From Eoetvoesiella caeni (GTDB taxonomy: Bacteria > Pseudomonadota > Gammaproteobacteria > Burkholderiales > Burkholderiaceae_B): DNA of 64,000 nucleotides. Where the stretch lies: contig NZ_QNRQ01000017.1 in NCBI RefSeq assembly GCF_003315175.1, forward strand, positions 1 to 64,000, read 5' to 3'. Below the pieces are notes generated by a model that saw only the letters and a program-made list of their open reading frames with translations, was not told the DNA's origin and ran no database searches. Positions 8,787-17,371 of this stretch are shown piece after piece. Position 1 is the stretch's first letter. Each line of letters opens with the position of its first letter. Both the position numbers and the translations under genes were made by a program.

Positions 8787-9539
8787 TTACCGGATATGCG
8801 CACGTTGCGCCGACCCACGATAATGTTGCCAGGTTGCATAAACGATACACGATCCCAGAAGAGCCACCAGAATAAGCGACGAGTTGATGGTGCCGACGCC
8901 CAAGCCACCACTTTCCAACGGCTTGGTAAACAAATCGCCGAAGGTAGCACCAAAGGGCCGTGTAAGCACAAAGGCAAACCAGAATATAGCTACTTTGGAA
9001 AACCGGGTGTAGAAAGCAGCCAGCGCCAAAAGAACGAGCAGTCCACCGATGAGCAAAGCGCCTCCCGCAAATCCCAGACCCGACGTGTCGGCGAAGAAGT
9101 CGCCCAATGCCGTACCCAAGGTATTGGAGCACAGGATAGCGATCCAATACAGCAGTTCGGTCTTGGATGATTTGATTTTATCCACCGCCAGCGGCTGGCC
9201 GCTCATACGCCAGAACGCGAAAATCGCGAGTAATATCCCAAGCAGAATAGCGGACCCTTGAAGATAGCCCAGTTGCAGCGTGCGATCCATATAGTCTGAA
9301 ATGGTCGTGCCCACCATAGTGGTTGAGAGAATCACGCTCCAGTACAGGACAGGGTGGTATTTTTTGGCAAGTAGTTGAGGAATGACCGTAAGCAGAAAAA
9401 AGCCGAACAGGACAAGGGAACTGACTGCGTAACCTAAATTCAACGTTATGGAGAGCAAGTCGCCGGAGGTTTCTCCTAGCGTGGTGGCCGCTATCTTCAT
9501 GATCCAAAATAGCAGCGTAATGGGTGCGAGCTTGTTCAT
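8787..9539 (-). CDS. COG4705-like multi-pass membrane protein, copy 2
   Basis: 250 residues with about eight hydrophobic helices in four internal repeats. Each repeat has a Gly-acid-rich motif followed by a Leu-Gly pair: TLGETSGD near 20, TTISD near 80, TLGTALGD near 144 and PFGATFGD near 208. The fourfold pattern with a conserved Asp suggests a pore or transporter with a repeated polar site. COG4705 proteins are annotated only as uncharacterised membrane-anchored proteins. A paralogue lies 88 bp upstream on the same strand, so a local gene duplication is likely. Confidence 0.72.
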   Translation of the reverse strand: MNKLAPITLLFWIMKIAATTLGETSGDLLSITLNLGYAVSSLVLFGFFLLTVIPQLLAKKYHPVLYWSVILSTTMVGTTISDYMDRTLQLGYLQGSAILLGILLAIFAFWRMSGQPLAVDKIKSSKTELLYWIAILCSNTLGTALGDFFADTSGLGFAGGALLIGGLLVLLALAAFYTRFSKVAIFWFAFVLTRPFGATFGDLFTKPLESGGLGVGTINSSLILVALLGSCIVYATWQHYRGSAQRAHIR

Positions 9540-9627
9540 TGTTCATTATCCATCTGTAAGAGGAAAGTGGCGGCCGATAGCCTGCAAGAAACAACCTTGG
9601 TGCCCGCCACACTTAGGCAAAAAATAC

Positions 9628-10428
9628 TTAAGCTATGTCGCCACGAGCGCAAGCTTCATTTCTGCGGGTAACGGTCAAATACCCCACAAGGGCGAGAATG
9701 GTCAAAAGAAAAAGCGCACTTGTTCCGATTGTTCCCAGACCCAAGCCTCCATTGGCCGTGGGTTGAGATAGAAAATCGCCGCAAGAAGCACCAAACGGAC
9801 GCGTCAGGATATAAGCGATCCAGAACGCGGCGACAGCATTGGCTTTAAAGACGTAGTACGCAATGGTCACCACGGCGATTAGTCCACCAAAAATCAAGGC
9901 CGATGGGGCGTAACCCAGTTGTAGTCCTTCGGCAGCAAGGTCGCCGGCTGCCGTGCCCAAGGCAAACGTAAAGAGGATGGCCGCCCAGTAAAAGAGCTCA
10001 CGCTTGGTCGTAAATATTGAATGGATCGAAAGCGTTTTTTCGCTGACATACCAACAAACGAACGTCGCGATTAGAGCCACGCTAAATAGCGTTGTAGTGG
10101 TTTGCAGCGTTACGCCAAAATTATCGACAAGGTTATCGGTCAGCAGTGTTCCAAAAATACTGAGCAAGACGACCGTGAGCCAGTAAATCCAGGGAACGTA
10201 TTTGTTAGCACGAATCTGAACAACGAGAAAAGCTAGCAACAACATTCCCATAACGATGGAAGTGCCCGTTAAACCCAAATGCAAATTAACATTCAAAAAA
10301 TCGGCGGCTGTTTCTCCTACCGTGGTCGCCAAGATCTTGATGATCCAGAAGTAGATGGTGATTTCGGGAACTTTATTAAGCATTGACCGGGTGGTTGGGC
10401 TTATAGATAAATTCATGACGACTCGCAT
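9628..10428 (-). CDS. COG4705-like multi-pass membrane protein, copy 1
   Basis: 266 residues from the ATG at 10428; an ATG at 10383 (MLNKVPEI) would match the N-terminus of the paralogue better and may be the true start. It shares the fourfold repeat of its neighbour: TVGETAAD, TLLTDN, ALGTAAGD and PFGASCGD, each opening a two-helix unit. About eight membrane helices are predicted. Function is unknown. It follows the PAP2 gene and precedes copy 2 and the two-component system, suggesting co-expression. Confidence 0.7.
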   Translation of the reverse strand: MRVVMNLSISPTTRSMLNKVPEITIYFWIIKILATTVGETAADFLNVNLHLGLTGTSIVMGMLLLAFLVVQIRANKYVPWIYWLTVVLLSIFGTLLTDNLVDNFGVTLQTTTTLFSVALIATFVCWYVSEKTLSIHSIFTTKRELFYWAAILFTFALGTAAGDLAAEGLQLGYAPSALIFGGLIAVVTIAYYVFKANAVAAFWIAYILTRPFGASCGDFLSQPTANGGLGLGTIGTSALFLLTILALVGYLTVTRRNEACARGDIA

Positions 10429-10495
10429 AAAGTAGGAGTATGGCTGGCCCGGAAGTCACTACCCCACGCGCCGCCAGACTGAGGTTCAGACAGCA

Positions 10496-11092
10496 CTATT
10501 GCTTCATCCAACCGCGGCGGATGAACGGCGCAAAGAGCACTCGGTAGACGGCCGTAATCAAACGCAACGCAGGCTCTACCAATCGATACCCCTCTCGTGC
10601 ACACAACCAGGCGCTAAATCCCGCGACCATTGCGGCTCCAGCCATATCAAGAGGAAAATGAACCCCAAGATAGATACGGGCCCAGGCAATGGGCAATCCC
10701 AGCAAAGCTAGGGTCGCACCGGCAGCACGTGTGCGGCGATGCATCAGAAAGCTGAACGAGACAGCCCACAGTAAGGTCAGATGGTCACTTGGAAACGATG
10801 AGTCAGCCACATGTGACAATAGGGTATGGCCTAATCCCATCATAAAGGGCCTGGGGTGCTGCCACACCAAGCCAATCATCTGATTAATCAGTAGCGCGGC
10901 CAATCCCGATGCCGTCGCCTCCAGCATCAGACGGCGTATGCTTTCGTTTCCTCGTAACCAACCCAATATCAGGACCGCGGGGACGATCCATATGGCGTAG
11001 TCCGCCAACCCTTGAGCGAGCATTACCAACGCCATGCTTGGGTGTTGGGGAGCGTTCAGAAGCAAAAAGAGTGCTTGATTGATATTTTCCAC
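10496..11092 (-). CDS. PAP2-family membrane phosphatase (undecaprenyl-diphosphatase-like)
   Basis: 198 residues with about five membrane helices. The three PAP2 phosphatase motifs are present: QHPRPF near 79, SFPSDH near 98 with the catalytic His, and ARIYLGVHFPLD near 143 with the second His. The length and SDH motif fit BcrC/YbjG-type undecaprenyl pyrophosphate phosphatases, which recycle the lipid carrier of cell wall and LPS synthesis. Neighbours (two-component system, PmtA-like enzyme, DedA-PAP2 fusion) support an envelope remodelling role. It could also act on phosphatidylglycerophosphate or lipid A. Confidence 0.8.
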   Translation of the reverse strand: MENINQALFLLLNAPQHPSMALVMLAQGLADYAIWIVPAVLILGWLRGNESIRRLMLEATASGLAALLINQMIGLVWQHPRPFMMGLGHTLLSHVADSSFPSDHLTLLWAVSFSFLMHRRTRAAGATLALLGLPIAWARIYLGVHFPLDMAGAAMVAGFSAWLCAREGYRLVEPALRLITAVYRVLFAPFIRRGWMKQ

Positions 11093-11155
11093 GAAGGCCT
11101 CCAGATTGGATCACCGCCGGCATGCGGTTATATGCGGCGGTGATCCAGCCCCGAT

Positions 11156-11503
11156 TTAGTCTTTCTTGTCGTGGCTGTCATCCTGGTCGACCTTGTCTTG
11201 GGTAGACGAGATCACGGTACCTTTGTCGGCATCGACTTTTACGTCGTAGACCTTAGTACCGCTTGCTACTTCCACATCGTAGGCCCAGCCACTTTTGGTA
11301 TCTTCGTACTCGGCGTGAACCGCCTTGCCGTTGACATGTTGCTCGGCCGCCGTAATGGCCTGCGTGAGCGAAATTTTCGCCTTGCTAATCGCTAGGGCAT
11401 CGTTTTCAAGGCTGGTGGCGCTTGTGGCGGCATAGCCTACAGCGGAGGCCGAAGCTAAAATGGCAGCGGCAAGGACGCTTTTCGTATAACGGGACATGGT
11501 CAT
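11156..11503 (-). CDS. Periplasmic PepSY-domain protein
   Basis: 115 residues with a signal peptide (about 1-26, cleavage near GYAATSA). One PepSY domain follows (ISLTQAITAAEQHVNGKAVHAEYE, then a VDADKGTVI strand), with a charged Asp/Lys tail. PepSY proteins are small periplasmic binders, often beside PmrAB- or QseBC-like systems; a regulatory or inhibitor role is assumed for the family. It is divergent from the DedA-PAP2 fusion, with 98 bp between. Confidence 0.82.
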   Translation of the reverse strand: MTMSRYTKSVLAAAILASASAVGYAATSATSLENDALAISKAKISLTQAITAAEQHVNGKAVHAEYEDTKSGWAYDVEVASGTKVYDVKVDADKGTVISSTQDKVDQDDSHDKKD

Positions 11504-11601
11504 TCTCCAAATAAAAGTACGCAGAAAGTTGCGTTAGGATGGAGAATACGGAGTCTGACTTAGCTGAAACTGAGCATTAACAACAAATATCAGGGTCCAC
11601 C

Positions 11602-12975
11602 ATGCTGAATTACCTTATCGAGCTTGTCACCCGGGCGGGGCATTGGGGTTATTTGGTCATTTTTGTGGGAGCCACATTGGAATCCGCTGCTTTTCTGGGC
11701 GTGATAGTACCTGGGGAAAGCCTGGTTCTGGTTGCAGGCTTCTTAGCGGCACAAGGAGTTTTTGACCTCGATGTATTGATTATGGTGATCGCGGTTGGCG
11801 CGGCTCTGGGCGATAGCCTGGGTTATGAAATGGGCAGATACCTGGGCCGGCCAGCGCTGCTGCATTATGGGGCACGTTTCGGGCTCACTGAAACACGCAT
11901 CGCAAGAGCAGACGTTTTCTTCACGCGGCATGGGGGCAAGGCGGTTTTTCTCGGACGATTTGTCGGATTTGCCCGAGCGTTGGTGCCTTTCTTGGCCGGC
12001 TCGTCCAAGATGCCATATCGACGCTTTCTGCCCTATAACGTGATGGGTGGGCTGCTGTGGTCGGTCGCCGTAACACTGCTTGGATACTTTCTAGGCGCAA
12101 GTTGGCAGCTCGCGGCTGGGTGGATAGGAAAGGCAAGCGCTATCCTGGGCGGTATCCTGGCATTTGTATTAGGCTTGATATGGTTGTGGCGCTGGGCAAT
12201 GCGCCATGAAGATGCGCTGCGGTCGGCATGGTCTCGATTTTTGCTGCGACCGCGCATTGCGGCGTTATGTCGTCGCTTTGAGCCGCAACTGGCGTTTATT
12301 AGGGCGAGGCTTTCTCCCAACGGCTATTTGGGGTTACGGCTGTCTGTGGGAGCCGGCATTCTTATTGCAGCAAGTTGGCTATTCGGTGGTATCGCAGAAG
12401 ATGTGGTGACTGGCGACCCGATCACCGTCATGGACATGCATATCGCGCACTGGTTGCATGCGCATGCGGCGCCATGGTTGACGCACAGTATGCAAATGAT
12501 GTCCATGCTGCACGACACCATGGCAATCACCATAATGACCATGGTGTTTGCCGCAATCCTCATAGCGAAACGGTATTGGTACTGGTTGCTGAATTTGGTC
12601 TTGGCGGTACCAGGCGGCATGCTGGTCAATGTCTTGATGAAGCAAGCATTTCAGCGTACGCGTCCCGTCTTTGATCATCCTTTAGTAAGCCTTACTAGCT
12701 ACAGTTTTCCGAGCGGCCATACAGCGGCTAGTACCTTGTTTTATGGGATGCTCGCCGCATTGATTATTACCAAAACAGATTCATGGAGCTTACGTGTATG
12801 GACGGCTCTTTTGGCATTTGCCCTTATCACTCTTGTCGCCTTTAGCCGACTGTATCTGGGCGCTCATTATCTGAGCGATGTCCTGGCTGCCCTTGCGGAA
12901 GGCCTTGCGTGGCTCGCGCTCTGTCTAACGGCAACGCATACCTATTGGCAGCAGAAACAACAAAAATATCTTTAA
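11602..12975 (+). CDS. DedA-PAP2 fusion membrane protein
   Basis: 457 residues with two joined membrane enzyme domains. Residues 1-190 are a DedA/VTT domain (ESAAFLGVIVPGESLVL, then GRFVGFARALVPFLAGSS with the conserved Arg residues), a family implicated in undecaprenyl phosphate or phospholipid flipping. Residues about 240-457 are a PAP2 phosphatase with KQAFQRTRP, SFPSGHTA and SRLYLGAHYLSD. The fusion would couple lipid carrier dephosphorylation to its return across the membrane (inference from domains). It stands alone, divergent from the PepSY gene. Confidence 0.85.
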   Translation: MLNYLIELVTRAGHWGYLVIFVGATLESAAFLGVIVPGESLVLVAGFLAAQGVFDLDVLIMVIAVGAALGDSLGYEMGRYLGRPALLHYGARFGLTETRIARADVFFTRHGGKAVFLGRFVGFARALVPFLAGSSKMPYRRFLPYNVMGGLLWSVAVTLLGYFLGASWQLAAGWIGKASAILGGILAFVLGLIWLWRWAMRHEDALRSAWSRFLLRPRIAALCRRFEPQLAFIRARLSPNGYLGLRLSVGAGILIAASWLFGGIAEDVVTGDPITVMDMHIAHWLHAHAAPWLTHSMQMMSMLHDTMAITIMTMVFAAILIAKRYWYWLLNLVLAVPGGMLVNVLMKQAFQRTRPVFDHPLVSLTSYSFPSGHTAASTLFYGMLAALIITKTDSWSLRVWTALLAFALITLVAFSRLYLGAHYLSDVLAALAEGLAWLALCLTATHTYWQQKQQKYL

Positions 12976-13318
12976 TTGACCAAGAGTCGGTACATCCACA
13001 TACTTGTTTCTTTCGTATAGGTCTATGTGAGGCAATTTCACCTGCCCGCTTTGGTTCTGATAATCGGGACCTTATCGTGACGCCATTTAATTTAGCGGCG
13101 CCGGCACGTTGACCAGTCTGAACCAAATCCGTTTGACGCCTGAATTCACTCTCGCCATAAGCCTGGAGCCGACCGATGACTCACCAACGGGCCTGCCCGC
13201 AGGCAACCGCCACAGACTTGCGCAGCACGCCATGCGCCCGCAGCTCATGTTCCTGCATGGTGTTCAAAGCCGTTATACTGCAATCGATGGCCCCGCAATT
13301 TCTCCATAATTCACTACC
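12976..13318. other. Intergenic region between DedA-PAP2 and the third two-component system
   Basis: About 340 bp without a supportable gene. Short open frames on both strands lack recognisable motifs and ribosome binding sites. The promoter of the downstream two-component pair must lie here or just inside. I see no strong hairpin or repeat. Confidence 0.5.
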
Positions 13319-14065
13319 TTGCCTGTTAGCATGCCCGCTACGTCATCCGCACCCATTCAGTTCGAATATCGTTCAATAAAGGTATTGATTATTGAGGATG
13401 ACTCGGACATCGCAACCAACCTCTACGACTACCTGGAAAGCGCAGGCTATGAGGTCGACACGGCATCCAATGGCGTAATGGGCTTGCACCTTGCCACCAC
13501 CCAACGCTGGGACGCAATTCTGCTCGATCTGTCGCTGCCGGGCATTGACGGCTTGACCATTTGCCGCAAACTAAGACAGGAGGCGCGTCAGGATACGCCA
13601 ATATTGATTCTGACCGCGAAAGATACTTTAGACGACAAACTTGAGGGCTTTCTGCAAGGAGCCGATGATTACCTGATCAAACCGTTTTCACTTAAGGAGG
13701 TGGGAGCACGGCTTGGCGCTCTCATCAAACGCTACAAAGGCAAGGTAGCACAAGCCGCCCTGTGTTGCGCCGATGTGCGCTTCGACTTAGCCACACTAAG
13801 TGTTGAGCGAGCCGGCCGCCCCATCAAGCTGCCGCCGAAATGCTTGCACCTTCTACGCGTTTTGATGCAGTCGCCCAACCGGGTGTTTGGCCGCGCGGAG
13901 CTTGAAACCGAGGTATGGGGCGAGCATCTGCGAGACAGCGATACCCTGCGCTCGCATATTTATACGTTGCGCCACGCCCTGACCATAAACGGTGAAGATA
14001 ATCTTATCGAAACTTTACACGGCCTAGGCTATCGATTTGTGATGAACAGTGCGTCCCTACCATAG
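13319..14065 (+). CDS. OmpR-family response regulator
   Basis: 248 residues. Residues 1-20 are not part of the domain, so the true start could be a later codon such as the Met at residue 5. The receiver domain has IIEDDSD, the phospho-acceptor Asp in AILLDLSLPG near 70 and the Lys in LIKPF near 121. The winged-helix domain ends with ETLHGLGYRF. The pair precedes an RND efflux operon on the same strand and may control it, though 600 bp and a convergent small gene intervene. The start of the kinase gene overlaps this one by 17 bp. Confidence 0.85.
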   Translation: MPVSMPATSSAPIQFEYRSIKVLIIEDDSDIATNLYDYLESAGYEVDTASNGVMGLHLATTQRWDAILLDLSLPGIDGLTICRKLRQEARQDTPILILTAKDTLDDKLEGFLQGADDYLIKPFSLKEVGARLGALIKRYKGKVAQAALCCADVRFDLATLSVERAGRPIKLPPKCLHLLRVLMQSPNRVFGRAELETEVWGEHLRDSDTLRSHIYTLRHALTINGEDNLIETLHGLGYRFVMNSASLP

Positions 14066-15332
14066 TCTGCGCTTCAAGGTAGCGCTCGTCTTTTCCGCAT
14101 TGACGATTCTATTACTTGTCTCTCAAGCACTAGGTGTGAAGACGCTTGTCGAAATACAGGAAGAGAAGTTCATCACCGCGTTGATTGCCGATGATATGGC
14201 AAGCCTGATCCAAAGCTACCGTATGGATCCGACGCTCGTACCTCCGTTTGACCGACAACTCGGCGGGCGTGTATCGCAAGAAGGCCGAACGCACATTACT
14301 CTACCTGCTTCCGTTAAAGACCTGCAAAATGGCATACATGAAATAAGGCTGAGCGGGCAGGAAATTCATGTGGCCATCGCCTCTTTCGACCAGGCGCGAG
14401 TATATAGGGTCTACGACTTCAGCACTTATGAGAAGCATTTCAAAAAAACGATTAATGCACTAATGGCGGGAACAGGCTTATTCGCACTGTTGACGATCTG
14501 GCTGGCGTTTGGATTGTCAGGCATCCTGGTGCGCCAAGTCGCCGGACTCGCACGCCAGGTGAAGGCGGCCAGGCTAGGCGCATCGACGCCACTGAATCCT
14601 GGCAAATACGACGAAGCAGAGGTGGCCGACCTGGTCGACGCATTCAACGACTATCACCATCGAATGGGTCAAATGATTCAACGAGAGAAGGAATTCACAA
14701 GCAACGTGAGCCACGAATTTCGCACACCGCTTACTTCAATCAAGACTAGTTGCGAGCTCCTCGCCCAGAATGCGGCCATGGACACAAAGTCTGCAGCGCG
14801 TCTGCGGCAGATTGATCGCGCGGTCGACCACATGATCGAACTAATCAATATCTTGCTTTTGCTTGCACGGGAAGAGTCGTCGGCTAATGTGGGACCGATA
14901 AGCCTGATTGGCGCGATCAAGGACGCACTAGACCCATTTGCTGACCGTCTGACTACCAGAGGCATCACGCTTTCAATTGACATCGAGAGTGGCCTGCGAG
15001 TCGAGGTCAACCGCTCAGCGCTGGCCATCGTATTGTCCAATCTCATCGACAATGCGGTCAGGCACACCGTGTGCGGGCGCATCAGCTTCAGCTATGTAGA
15101 CAGCTGCTTGAGGATCGTAGACACGGGCTGCGGCATATCGCAGCACGATCTAGCGCATGTATTCGAGCGTTTCTACCAGGCAAGGCTGACACCGGAAGCC
15201 GGTCGTACGTTTGGCATTGGCTTGGCGATTGTGAAGAAGATTAGCGACCGCTATCAGTGGTCCATTGAAATCGATAGCACGCCCGGCAAAGGCACATGTG
15301 TGTCTCTGAGGGTGCCGCAGGCACCTCGTTAA
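14049..15332 (+). CDS. Sensor histidine kinase paired with the upstream regulator
   Basis: 427 residues from a GTG start overlapping the regulator gene. Membrane helices at about 9-29 and 138-160 enclose a short sensor region (about 105 residues). The H-box is SNVSHEFRTPLTSIK (His near 222), the N-box NLIDNAVRH, and the G-box is reduced to FGIGLAIVKKI. The family and length are normal for an inner-membrane sensor. The signal is unknown; efflux of metals or drugs by the RND operon downstream is a reasonable guess. Confidence 0.85.
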   Translation: MRPYHSLRFKVALVFSALTILLLVSQALGVKTLVEIQEEKFITALIADDMASLIQSYRMDPTLVPPFDRQLGGRVSQEGRTHITLPASVKDLQNGIHEIRLSGQEIHVAIASFDQARVYRVYDFSTYEKHFKKTINALMAGTGLFALLTIWLAFGLSGILVRQVAGLARQVKAARLGASTPLNPGKYDEAEVADLVDAFNDYHHRMGQMIQREKEFTSNVSHEFRTPLTSIKTSCELLAQNAAMDTKSAARLRQIDRAVDHMIELINILLLLAREESSANVGPISLIGAIKDALDPFADRLTTRGITLSIDIESGLRVEVNRSALAIVLSNLIDNAVRHTVCGRISFSYVDSCLRIVDTGCGISQHDLAHVFERFYQARLTPEAGRTFGIGLAIVKKISDRYQWSIEIDSTPGKGTCVSLRVPQAPR

Positions 15333-15631
15333 TCGTCGTCATCGTCATCGTCCTGGTGATGGCGCCTCGATTCTCTCTCCCAGTCTCTATCGCGCCAGTG
15401 AGGATATTCCCGCTCGTCATAGCGCGGGTAGCCGTAAACAACCGGTGGCCCATAAACTACGGGCGGCGCTCGATACCCTACCGGAGGTGGTCCGTGGTAG
15501 ACGATTACCGGAGGCCGAATCACAGGAAGGGGAATACCAAGAAATACGCCCACATGCACATGGGCAGAAGCCGCGCCGGGCACGCACGTGGCTGCAATTC
15601 CAGCCATTACCAAAACACCAAGTCGCTTCAC
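15329..15631 (-). CDS. Small exported Pro/Tyr-rich protein with acidic tail
   Basis: 100 residues. A clean signal peptide (1-23, ending ASA) is followed by a His/Val segment, a Pro-Pro-Val/Tyr-rich low-complexity region (about 38-72), a basic/aromatic stretch with Arg-Asp repeats and a final run of seven Asp. It resembles small uncharacterised periplasmic proteins with a PPxVY pattern seen near two-component systems. The acidic tail and His residues could bind cations (inference). It overlaps the end of the kinase by four bases in convergent orientation, without an obvious terminator between. Confidence 0.65.
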   Translation of the reverse strand: MKRLGVLVMAGIAATCVPGAASAHVHVGVFLGIPLPVIRPPVIVYHGPPPVGYRAPPVVYGPPVVYGYPRYDEREYPHWRDRDWERESRRHHQDDDDDDD

Positions 15632-15967
15632 TTTTTCCCCGGCTCCAAATCCATACGCACTCGGCCAACTACGTGGGCCATCAGTAAAGTCTACCGATTA
15701 ACCTGAGAAAACTGTGAAACGGCCGCGTGAGATTTGCAACTATTTATAAATTTTCTGCTTGAATTCAAGCACGCGATCCCGATAAAAGTAAAAGAGAGGC
15801 ATTCGTGCAGCAACAAGTCGCGCAAAAGACTCGATCACTCAGTCTTCACAAAAAATTGACATTGTCTTGACATGCGCTTCACGGGCACCCGATTAGTATC
15901 CTTGTATGCCATCGCGTCAGTTTGGCGCGATGCCCAAAATACGCCCGAGCAAGGCGCCCAGACACGA
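15632..15967. promoter_or_regulatory. Intergenic region with probable RND operon promoter
   Basis: About 335 bp upstream of the outer membrane factor. Two TTGACA-like hexamers lie close together (ATTGACATTGTCTTGACATG, starting near 15856) and are the best -35 candidates for the efflux operon. An open frame from 15872 runs into the outer membrane factor without a signal peptide of its own and is probably untranslated leader. Confidence 0.4.
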
Positions 15968-17371
15968 ATGAATGCCCATCTGTTCCGACCGTTGATGCTT
16001 GCCTGTGTCGTACTGACAGGATGCGCAAGTTATCAGCCCCAGCCCATCACGCCAACGCAGCTTGCCAAAAACTTCGAACAACGCACGCTTGCGGACGACG
16101 CTTTGCGAGCCTATCTTGCGCGACAGGTCGGCCACCCTATAAAACCCTGGCCACTACCGCGCTGGAACCGGGAAATGCTCACCCTCGCCGCCTACTATTA
16201 CAGCCCGGCGCTCGATATTGCGCGGGCGCAGTGGGGCACGTCCAAGGCGGGCATCGAGGTCGCGGGCGCCATCCCGAATCCAGTGCTGCAACTGCCGTTC
16301 CAGTACTCCACGGTCAATCCAGGACCGGGCCGCCCCTACACCACGGGCCTGGGCCTTGACATCCCGATCGAGACTGCGCACAAACGCGGTTACCGCATCG
16401 ATCAGGCATCGCATCTGTCCGAAGCGGCACGCGTAAATATCCGTCACGAAGCGTGGAAGATACACAGCCAGGTTCGGGATGCGTTGCTCAACCTGTTTGC
16501 GGCACGGAAACAAATTGTGCTTCTGACGCAAAAAGTGGCGATGCAGCAGCAAATTCTCGACATGATGAAAAAACGGGAGGCAGTCGGACAAACTGCAGAG
16601 CCCGACATAAACCTGATCGTGTTAGTCCTGACACAGACGCAAGCCGATCTCACCACCGCAAAAAGCGCATCGCAAGATGCGCGAGCTAGGCTTGCAAGCG
16701 TCATGGGCCTTCCAATCGGCCCGCTCGAATCAGTTCAACTCAATCTTGATGAGTTCGAACGCACAGGCGCGGCCCCGCCGCCCGCACAGGCGCGCCGCGC
16801 GGCAATCTTCAATCGTGCAGACCTGCTGGGCTCGCTGGCCAAGTACGAGGCGGCCGAAGGTGCACTGCAACTGGAAATCGCCAAGCAATACCCGAATATT
16901 CATATCGGCTTAGGCTATACCTACGATACAGGAACCAATAAGATCGGATTCGGGTTGGCCGGGATCACACTGCCGGTCTTTGATCGGAACAAAGGCGGAA
17001 TCGCCCAAGCCGAAGCGAAAAGAACTGAGGCAGCCGCCAATACGGCCGCATTGCAGGACAAGATTATTAATGATCTTGATCACGCACTCGCTCATTACCG
17101 GACAAGTCTTAATACATTACGTCTATCCGCTGTGCGCCTGTCCACCGCTCAGAAGCAGTTGATGAGCCAAGCCGCGAGTTTCGATTCCGGCATGATCGAT
17201 CGCCCGGCGCTCGCCCAGGCGAAAGCAGACTACCAAACCATCGCTATCGCCCACCTGAACGATGTGGTGGCGGCGCAGCAGGCGGCAGGCGCACTCGAAG
17301 ACGCCATGCAGCGGCCTCTGTCGCCGAGCACGCCGAACTGGACCTTACCGCAGAAAGAGACACCACGATGA
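15968..17371 (+). CDS. TolC/CusC-family outer membrane efflux lipoprotein
   Basis: 467 residues from the ATG at 15968. This start gives a lipoprotein signal ending in the lipobox LTGC near residue 18; an upstream ATG at 15872 would bury it. Two outer-membrane-efflux repeats with long alpha-helical coiled regions follow (about 60-250 and 270-460), with FGLAGITLPVFDRNKGG typical of the second repeat. The protein forms the trimeric exit duct of a tripartite pump. It is the first gene of the operon and ends overlapping the adaptor start (ATGA). Confidence 0.87.
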   Translation: MNAHLFRPLMLACVVLTGCASYQPQPITPTQLAKNFEQRTLADDALRAYLARQVGHPIKPWPLPRWNREMLTLAAYYYSPALDIARAQWGTSKAGIEVAGAIPNPVLQLPFQYSTVNPGPGRPYTTGLGLDIPIETAHKRGYRIDQASHLSEAARVNIRHEAWKIHSQVRDALLNLFAARKQIVLLTQKVAMQQQILDMMKKREAVGQTAEPDINLIVLVLTQTQADLTTAKSASQDARARLASVMGLPIGPLESVQLNLDEFERTGAAPPPAQARRAAIFNRADLLGSLAKYEAAEGALQLEIAKQYPNIHIGLGYTYDTGTNKIGFGLAGITLPVFDRNKGGIAQAEAKRTEAAANTAALQDKIINDLDHALAHYRTSLNTLRLSAVRLSTAQKQLMSQAASFDSGMIDRPALAQAKADYQTIAIAHLNDVVAAQQAAGALEDAMQRPLSPSTPNWTLPQKETPR

